11,120 nucleotides of DNA from JANLSE01 sp038214135. Lineage in GTDB: Bacteria > Chloroflexota > Chloroflexia > Chloroflexales > Roseiflexaceae. Shown here in pieces: positions 5,706 through 11,120 of this stretch (position 1 is the first letter of the stretch; each line of letters opens with the position of its first letter). Location of the stretch: positions 1-11,120 of the forward strand of contig JBBQSD010000175.1 in the NCBI GenBank assembly GCA_038214135.1, given 5' to 3'. The notes below the pieces were generated by a model. It searched no databases, was not told where the DNA came from, and was given only the letters and a program-made list of their open reading frames with translations. Both the position numbers and the translations under genes were made by a program.

Positions 5706-8700
5706 ATGCGTAGCTTTATCAACCGCCTGGGCACAATCATCGAACCAGGCGAGCGATCACTCGTGCTCTTGCTGCTGCTGCTCTCATTCACAATGGGCGG
5801 CGCGTTGGTCTTTGTTGATATTGCCGCACGCGCACTATTCCTTGATCAATTTCCAGCGGAACAACTGCCATATGCCTACCTCGGCGCAGCATTCGTCATT
5901 CCGCTGGTTGGTGTTACCTATACCCGACTCCAGCGCCGATTAGCGATGAGCACCCTCTCGATCCTGACCACCGGCTTTCTGTTGATCACCGTGATTGCCC
6001 TGTGGGCCGAGATTGCGTTCAACAACGCTGCCTGGCCCGTTTTTACCCTGTTCATCTGGTATCGGCTGTTCTATGCCTTTAATGGCATTCTCTTCTGGGG
6101 CTTGGCAGGCCAATTATTCAGCCTGCGCCAGGGCAAACGCCTGTTTGGCTTAGTCGGAACAGGCGAACCAATCGCCGGTATTCTTGGCTATTTCTCAGCA
6201 GCACTGTTGGCGCTATGGATCGGCACTATCAACATGCTGTTGATCACCGTCGTTGGCCTGGGCTTGAGCCTTGTCCTGCTCATTCTCCTGGCACGCGCTG
6301 GTAAAACACAGCTGACGACACTCGCACCGGAGGATGCAGCGCCAGCGGGTGAACAACAGGCCACACGCAGTGGCCCTGGGCGCTATGGCATCCTGATCAT
6401 CATCATTGCTATTGGCGCGATTCTCAACTATTTATTCGCCGATTATGCCTTCTCCGCCGAAAGCCGCCTGGTCTTCACTAGTACAGAACAACTGGCGAGC
6501 TTCTTTGCACTGTTCTTTGGCGTTGTCGCAATTGGCCGAATTGTGGCCCGCAGCATCCTGAGTAGCTGGGTACTTAATCGCTTTGGCCTACGAATTGGCT
6601 TGCTTGCGCTGCCATTAGCATTTGGCCTGAGCAGTATTGCGCTCATTCTGGTGGGCGGCATGGCCGGAATTGCTGGATCGGTGTTTGTGCTTGCTTCCAC
6701 AACGCGCTTTCTTGGTTCGATACTACAGCCATCAATCCAGCGGACTTCTGTTCAATTATTGTACCAGCCACTTTCTGCACGCCAACGGCTGGCAACGCTC
6801 TCACTGGTTGAAGGTATTATTGAACCAGTCGCGATTGGAGCAGGTAGCTTGTTATTGATCGGGCTGACCAACGTGCCGGGCTTTAATACACTGGCCCTGG
6901 CCGGAATTATGCTGGTAATCAGCCTGATCTGGATTGTTGTTGCCGGGCGTGTGATGCGTTATTACCGTGAAACGCTCGGTCGGGCGCTTGCCCGCCGCCT
7001 GTTGGAGGGCAGCACGCTTTCGCTCACCGATGCTTCAAGCCGTACAGTGATCGAACGCGCTCTTGGCAGCCCGCATCCTGGGGAAGTGATCTATGCGATC
7101 AATCTGCTTGAGCGTACACAACCACATCTGCTGGCCCAACGCCTGCCAGAACTACTGGTCCATCCCGATCCCCAGGTACGCCGCGAGGCGGCCAAGCGGA
7201 TCGGCAGTAGCGCCAATCCACAATTGATCGAACAGTTCCAGCATGCCTTTGAACACGAAACCAATGCCGATGTTCGCGCAACCATGGTACAGGTATTGGG
7301 CGGTATGCGTGATAGTCTGGCCAATCGGGCTGTGCTGCAGGCGCTTGACGATCCATCGCCACACGTACACGATGCGGCACTCATCACATTATTGCGCTCT
7401 GATCATGAATTCCATATCGAACATGTTCAGATTCTCCTCCAACGCATGTTCAGCTCGCCAAAGCCAGATGAGCGTGCGCGGGCTGCAGCGGTGATCGGCA
7501 GGCTGCCGAGCGATGCCTGGGCTTCCGAACTCATCCAGCTTATCAGTGATAGCGATTCATCCGTGCGCCGTTCAGCAATCCGCGCTGCCAGCCGCCGCAG
7601 CGATGCAGCAACTCTTGCCCATCTGCTCACAATGCTGCCAGATCCAACCATGCGTGGGGCTGTGGTTCAGGCGCTGGCCCGCCGTGGGGCTGCTGCTCCA
7701 ACAATGCAGTCAATCGCCACTGCCTTCTCAACCAGCGATCAGTCGCCAGCCTTGCTCATTCGGCTTACGACGATCTGTGGGCGTGTTCGTGGAGAAATTG
7801 CCGCTGCAATGCTCATACAGCAATTGGCCTACCCCCACGATGGCGTGCGCCATGCTGTTGTTCTCGCACTCAGGCGCTGTGGGTATCAGGCCACTGGCCC
7901 ACAAGCCCAACAGGTTCGCACCCAGATCCGGCGCGAGGCTGGGCACACGGCCTGGATGTTGGCAGCAGCAGTGGCAATTGGCAATAATCCACACGTCGCG
8001 TTATTGCGTGATGCCCTAACTGTGCAAGTTGCGCGAATAGAACAGCGGATCTTTGCACTGCTCGAATTGATCTATGAACCACGTGCCATCCGCCGCATCC
8101 ACTATCATCTGCATAGTCCGCTCGTCACCAAACGTGATTATGCCTATGAACTCTTTGAACTACATGTCGAAGGCGACATCCGCAAACTATTGATGCCATT
8201 GATCAGCGATGCAGCATATACGACCCGCGAATACCAACTTCGCGAACTGTTTAACACACCAATTCAGGATCAATCCCAGTGGTTGCTGGCGCTGCTTCGT
8301 GAACCAGGCGAGCGTTCAACATCCTGGATTCGGGCAAGCGCGCTGGTTGCCGCCCAGAATATCGGCAGAACCGATCTTGTCAGGACAATGACGGATCAAG
8401 CCACTCGTGATCCACTCGTTGGCGAAACAGCATCCTGGATTCTTCAGCAAACACGTGATCAGCGCCAACCCAACCGGCAGCTCGTCACAATTGAGAAGGT
8501 GCTGATCCTCAAGACTGTCAGCATTTTTGCGGCAACGCCAGATGACATATTGGCCGAGATCGCCGGATTGACAACCCAAATCGATCTGCCAGCCGAAACG
8601 CCGATCTTTGCGAAAGATGATCACGGCGACACAATGTATATTATTATTGATGGCCAGGTGCGAATCCACGATGGCGAGCAGATCATCGGCAATCTGAGCA

Positions 8701-8933
8701 ATAATGAGGTGTTCGGTGAGATGGCACTGCTCGATAGTACGCCACGAGTTGCATCGGCCACCACAGATACGCATGTACGCCTGCTGCGCCTCGATCAGGA
8801 ACCATTCTATGAGCTCATGGACGATCAGATCGAGATTGCACGGGGTATCATTCGTGTGCTCAATCAGCGCCTTCGTTCATCGATCGCTCATTTGCACGAG
8901 GCCCGTAATGCAGGCATCCTGCCAAACTCATAG
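5706..8933 (+). CDS. ATP/ADP-translocase-like carrier fused to HEAT repeats and a C-terminal cNMP-binding domain
   Basis: A 1075-residue three-part protein. Residues about 15-420 form some 12 transmembrane helices, with the cytosolic-loop segment RQGKRLFGLVGTGEPIAG typical of the NTT (Npt1/Npt2, Tlc) nucleotide-transporter branch related to MFS. Residues about 440-915 are soluble and alpha-helical, with HEAT-like units such as HPDPQVRREAAKRIG, NADVRATMVQVLGGM and DSSVRRSAIRAASRR. Residues about 928-1065 are a cNMP-binding domain with the cassette FGEMALLDSTPRVAS (Arg1014). NTT proteins fused to HEAT and cNMP domains are known in free-living bacteria; parasites use the simple form to import host ATP. 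In a free-living cell the substrate is unknown, and the nucleotide domain may gate the carrier. The gene follows the stand-alone paralogue after 20 bases. Domain order is well supported; transport activity is inference. Confidence 0.88.
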   Translation: MRSFINRLGTIIEPGERSLVLLLLLLSFTMGGALVFVDIAARALFLDQFPAEQLPYAYLGAAFVIPLVGVTYTRLQRRLAMSTLSILTTGFLLITVIALWAEIAFNNAAWPVFTLFIWYRLFYAFNGILFWGLAGQLFSLRQGKRLFGLVGTGEPIAGILGYFSAALLALWIGTINMLLITVVGLGLSLVLLILLARAGKTQLTTLAPEDAAPAGEQQATRSGPGRYGILIIIIAIGAILNYLFADYAFSAESRLVFTSTEQLASFFALFFGVVAIGRIVARSILSSWVLNRFGLRIGLLALPLAFGLSSIALILVGGMAGIAGSVFVLASTTRFLGSILQPSIQRTSVQLLYQPLSARQRLATLSLVEGIIEPVAIGAGSLLLIGLTNVPGFNTLALAGIMLVISLIWIVVAGRVMRYYRETLGRALARRLLEGSTLSLTDASSRTVIERALGSPHPGEVIYAINLLERTQPHLLAQRLPELLVHPDPQVRREAAKRIGSSANPQLIEQFQHAFEHETNADVRATMVQVLGGMRDSLANRAVLQALDDPSPHVHDAALITLLRSDHEFHIEHVQILLQRMFSSPKPDERARAAAVIGRLPSDAWASELIQLISDSDSSVRRSAIRAASRRSDAATLAHLLTMLPDPTMRGAVVQALARRGAAAPTMQSIATAFSTSDQSPALLIRLTTICGRVRGEIAAAMLIQQLAYPHDGVRHAVVLALRRCGYQATGPQAQQVRTQIRREAGHTAWMLAAAVAIGNNPHVALLRDALTVQVARIEQRIFALLELIYEPRAIRRIHYHLHSPLVTKRDYAYELFELHVEGDIRKLLMPLISDAAYTTREYQLRELFNTPIQDQSQWLLALLREPGERSTSWIRASALVAAQNIGRTDLVRTMTDQATRDPLVGETASWILQQTRDQRQPNRQLVTIEKVLILKTVSIFAATPDDILAEIAGLTTQIDLPAETPIFAKDDHGDTMYIIIDGQVRIHDGEQIIGNLSNNEVFGEMALLDSTPRVASATTDTHVRLLRLDQEPFYELMDDQIEIARGIIRVLNQRLRSSIAHLHEARNAGILPNS

Positions 8934-8979
8934 CACACCGCGGGCTGATGAATATTGACCAAATAAAAGGAGCCGCATT

Positions 8980-9453
8980 ATGCATGTTCGCACCATGTTC
9001 ATATTCCCACTGCTGTTCGTATGTGTCGCCTGTGGTAATGCCCAACCCAATCCATCGGTTGGTTCACTACAGATCAGTGATGTCTGGGTTCGTCCCGCAC
9101 AGGTCATGGCTGGCGATATGGCGATGGACATGTCCTCGGCGATCAGCGGTGCCTATATGACAATTAAAAACACTAGTGGCACGGCAGATACGCTGCTCAT
9201 GGTACAGGGTGATATTGCCGCAGCACTTGAACTGCATAGCATGACCGAAACCAATGGCGTGATGCAGATGCGCCCGGTTGAGCGTGTCGAGATTCCAGCC
9301 AATGGCGAAGTGCAGCTTACCCCTGGTGGCATGCACGTTATGCTGATCGGCCTCAAACAGGATTTGAAACCAGGCGATAGCATTCCGCTCGCGCTGCAAT
9401 TCGAGAAGGCTGGCACAATCCAGGTGATAGCCACCATCCGCGATGCACAATAA
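8980..9453 (+). CDS. PCu(A)C-type periplasmic/extracytoplasmic copper chaperone lipoprotein
   Basis: A 157-residue exported protein. A hydrophobic N-terminal segment ends at VACG (Cys18), a probable but slightly atypical lipobox (Cys at -3). The mature part is a DUF461/PCu(A)C domain: VWVRPAQ at its start, GAYMTIKNTSG, LELHSMTETNGVMQMRPV and GGMHVMLIGL. The H-x-M, downstream M and second H-x-M residues form the Cu(I) site that delivers copper to the CuA centre of cytochrome oxidase or scavenges it. A Met-rich insert, MAGDMAMDMSS, precedes the GAYM strand and could add copper ligands. A good Shine-Dalgarno (AAGGAG) lies 7 bases before the ATG. The gene starts 46 bases after the transporter fusion, so read-through from it is possible. 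No SCO-like gene is nearby. Confidence 0.88.
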   Translation: MHVRTMFIFPLLFVCVACGNAQPNPSVGSLQISDVWVRPAQVMAGDMAMDMSSAISGAYMTIKNTSGTADTLLMVQGDIAAALELHSMTETNGVMQMRPVERVEIPANGEVQLTPGGMHVMLIGLKQDLKPGDSIPLALQFEKAGTIQVIATIRDAQ

Positions 9454-9498
9454 GCACTGCCAATCAGGACTGTCTATATTGTGAACTAGCTTTTGCGC

Positions 9499-9527
9499 TT
9501 GACTTTTTGGAATACCTAAATTATTAT
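9499..9527 (+). promoter_or_regulatory. sigma70-type promoter of the manganese ABC transporter operon
   Basis: TTGACT (9499-9504) and TATTAT (9522-9527) are separated by exactly 17 bases, each matching consensus at five of six positions. The start would be near 9534, giving a leader of about 38 bases to the ATG at 9572. The area is markedly more AT-rich than the flanking genes. Confidence 0.8.
9505..9520. promoter_or_regulatory. Candidate DtxR/MntR-family operator within the promoter spacer
   Basis: TTTTGG-AATA-CCTAAA is an imperfect 6-4-6 dyad with one mismatch. It lies between the -35 and -10 hexamers, where a bound repressor would block RNA polymerase. TTTAGG/CCTAAA half-sites resemble those of metal-responsive DtxR/SirR-type repressors. 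The placement before a Mn-type transporter fits metal repression, but the regulator is not in the window. Confidence 0.45.
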
Positions 9528-9571
9528 TATTGCATGGCTAATACTTCTGAAATATAATGGAGATCGATCAT

Positions 9572-10495
9572 ATGCGAATTACATTCCTATTCATCACACT
9601 CGCGAGCATGCTGATGGCTGCCTGCGGCCAATCGGCTCCTTCGGCGACAAGCTCGAATACTGCTGGCCAGCCAAAGCGCATTCTCGCCACCTTTACCGTT
9701 ATCGCGGATATTGCCGAGAACGTTGCTGGCGACGCTGCAATCGTCGAATCAATCACCAAGATCGGCACGGAGATCCATGATTATGAGCCGACGCCAAGCG
9801 ATATTGTGCGTGCTCAGAAGGCCGACCTGATCCTGAATAATGGATTGGGGTTGGAACGCTGGTTCGAAAAGTTCCTTGGCGCTGTTAAGGATGTTCCGGC
9901 TGTCGATGTCAGTACGGGGATTACGCCAATTCCAATTGCTGAAGGCCCCTACCAGAACAAGCCAAACCCCCATGCCTGGATGTCGCTGACAAATGCGAAG
10001 ATCTATGTTGAGAATATTCGTAAGGCGCTTGTTGAGCTCGACCCGGCCAACGCCGCGACATATAACGCGAATGCTGCCGCCTATATCGCCAAGTTTCAAC
10101 CATTGGAAGATCAGCTCAAACAGCAGATCAGCGCTGTTCCAGCAAACCAGCGCGCGCTGGTGACGTGCGAGGGTGCCTTCAGCTACTTTGCCCGTGACGC
10201 AGGGCTCAAAGAGGTCTATATGTGGGCGATCAACGCCGATCAGGAAGGTACACCGGAGCAAGTAAAATCGGTAATTGATACAGTGCGGGCGAACAAGTAC
10301 CCGGTGCTATTCTGCGAGAGTACCGTGAATGCCAAGGCCATGCAGCAGGTCGCCAGCGAAACCGGGGCACACTTCGGCGGCACACTGTATGTCGACTCAC
10401 TCACCGCAGCCAATGGCGATGCGCCAAGCTACCTAGCCATGCTGACATTCAATGTCGCTGCGATTGCACGCAATTATGCCGAAGCACGCAAATAA
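9572..10495 (+). CDS. mntC: Manganese-type ABC transporter substrate-binding lipoprotein (MntC/PsaA/SitA family)
   Basis: A 307-residue cluster A-I metal-binding protein anchored as a lipoprotein (MLMAACG, Cys18). Expected ligands are all visible: His69 in EIHDYEPTPSD, His134 in NPHAWM, Glu200 in TCEGAFSYFARD and Asp275 in LYVDSL. The His-His-Glu-Asp set marks the Mn/Fe branch rather than Zn (ZnuA), and there is no His-rich loop. Cys199 and Cys248 sit immediately before Glu200 and 49 residues later; the same spacing forms the disulfide described in cyanobacterial MntC. Start: the ATG at 9572 follows GGAG at a spacing of 9 and puts the signal peptide at residue 1; the ATG at 9557 would place the GGAG inside the gene. 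It has its own promoter and is followed after 26 bases by the ATPase gene, matching the mntC-mntA-mntB order. Naming between mnt, sit and psa is by family only. Confidence 0.9.
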   Translation: MRITFLFITLASMLMAACGQSAPSATSSNTAGQPKRILATFTVIADIAENVAGDAAIVESITKIGTEIHDYEPTPSDIVRAQKADLILNNGLGLERWFEKFLGAVKDVPAVDVSTGITPIPIAEGPYQNKPNPHAWMSLTNAKIYVENIRKALVELDPANAATYNANAAAYIAKFQPLEDQLKQQISAVPANQRALVTCEGAFSYFARDAGLKEVYMWAINADQEGTPEQVKSVIDTVRANKYPVLFCESTVNAKAMQQVASETGAHFGGTLYVDSLTAANGDAPSYLAMLTFNVAAIARNYAEARK

Positions 10496-10521
10496 TTCCA
10501 TTAGGAATAGGAAAGACGTAT

Positions 10522-11120
10522 ATGAATAATCCTGCCATTGTTGTTGATGATATCACCGTTGATTACAACGGCTTTATTGCCCTGAGCAATGCACATTTGA
10601 TCGTCCCATCTGGCACGATCTGCGCCCTGGTTGGCATGAACGGTGCCGGGAAATCGACGCTATTCAAGGCCATCATGGGCTTCCTGACGCCTGCCGCCGG
10701 GCGGGTGTTGATCGATGGTGGGCCAGTTGCGGCAGCGCAAAAGGCTGGCCGACTGGCCTATATGCCACAGGCCGAGGAGGTCGATTGGGCCTTTCCCGTG
10801 AATGTGCAGGATGTGGTGATGATGGGCCGCTATGGTTTTATGAACATCCTGCGCACTCCACGCAAGCTCGATAAACAGAAGGTTGCCGAGAGCATCGAGC
10901 GCGTTGGTATGCAGGATTTCCGCACGCGTCAGATCAGCGAGCTCTCTGGTGGGCAACGGAAGCGCGCATTTCTGGCGCGCGCCCTGGCGCAGGATGCGCG
11001 GATCATGCTGCTCGATGAGCCATTTACAGGGATCGATGCCAAGACAGAAGAAGCCATGATTGGCCTGTTGCGCGAGCTGCGCGATGAGGGCTGCACGGTC
11101 ATTATTTGCACCCACGATCT
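10522..11120 (+). CDS. mntA: Manganese/iron ABC transporter ATP-binding protein, 3' end cut by window edge
   Basis: The first 199 residues of a cytosolic ABC ATPase. Visible motifs are Walker A GMNGAGKST, Q-loop AYMPQAEE, the family-specific stretch VDWAFPVNVQDVVMMGRYG, signature LSGGQRKR, Walker B IMLLDEP with D-loop FTGID, and the H-loop THD at the window edge. The VDW-FPV-VVMMGRYG stretch is characteristic of the SitB/YfeB/MntA group that powers Mn2+/Fe2+ import. Nothing catalytic is missing. The ATG at 10522 follows AGGAAAG at a suitable distance. It lies 26 bases after the binding-protein gene, in the same operon; a membrane permease gene is expected next, outside the window. The name mntA follows the cyanobacterial mntCAB scheme and would be sitB or psaB in others. 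Confidence 0.92.
   Translation, partial: MNNPAIVVDDITVDYNGFIALSNAHLIVPSGTICALVGMNGAGKSTLFKAIMGFLTPAAGRVLIDGGPVAAAQKAGRLAYMPQAEEVDWAFPVNVQDVVMMGRYGFMNILRTPRKLDKQKVAESIERVGMQDFRTRQISELSGGQRKRAFLARALAQDARIMLLDEPFTGIDAKTEEAMIGLLRELRDEGCTVIICTHD

Noticed and set aside
8954..8981. TTGACC and TTATGC at 17-base spacing before the copper chaperone
   Set aside because: The -10 would overlap the start codon and the transcript would lack the strong Shine-Dalgarno, so this is not a promoter for that gene.
10660..11115. Minus-strand open frame opposite the ABC ATPase gene
   Set aside because: The plus strand carries all ABC ATPase motifs in frame; the antisense frame is a shadow.

Overview
The window looks like chromosomal DNA from a bacterium, most plausibly of the Chloroflexota (Roseiflexus/Herpetosiphon-like). 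The reasons are indirect: bacterial mevalonate-pathway genes, a nucleotide-transporter/HEAT/cyclic-nucleotide fusion of the kind known from free-living bacteria, a GGGCGGTTC-type dispersed palindrome, and moderately GC-rich genes with short spacers. The assignment is inference. No phage, transposase, CRISPR array, tRNA or rRNA gene was found.

The left part (1-4397) is one minus-strand run of four genes with short gaps. In order of transcription these are: a channel-less MgtE-like protein (PRC-barrel, MgtE_N, CBS pair); an NRAMP-superfamily transporter whose metal-site motifs differ from the Mn/Fe form; a diphosphomevalonate/phosphomevalonate decarboxylase; and a GHMP kinase (mevalonate or phosphomevalonate kinase) cut by the window edge. 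The first two look like a divalent-cation (possibly Mg2+) sensor and transporter. The last two make isoprenoid precursors.

The centre (4398-5238, about 840 bases) holds no convincing gene. It carries a strong minus-strand intrinsic terminator, a second weaker one, a set of nested and mutually exclusive inverted repeats, two copies of a perfect 20-base palindrome 47 bases apart, and a candidate promoter for the plus-strand genes.

The right part (5239-11120) is on the plus strand. It starts with a stand-alone cyclic-nucleotide-binding domain protein. Next is a 1075-residue protein that joins a 12-TM ATP/ADP-translocase-like carrier, HEAT repeats and a C-terminal copy of the same cyclic-nucleotide domain (about 60% identical to the stand-alone one by hand count). 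A PCu(A)C-type copper chaperone lipoprotein follows.

After a clear sigma70-type promoter with a DtxR/MntR-like dyad in its spacer come a manganese-type ABC binding lipoprotein (His-His-Glu-Asp ligands plus a MntC-like cysteine pair) and its ATPase, cut by the right edge. The recurring theme is metal ion handling, with isoprenoid synthesis on one side and nucleotide sensing or transport on the other.
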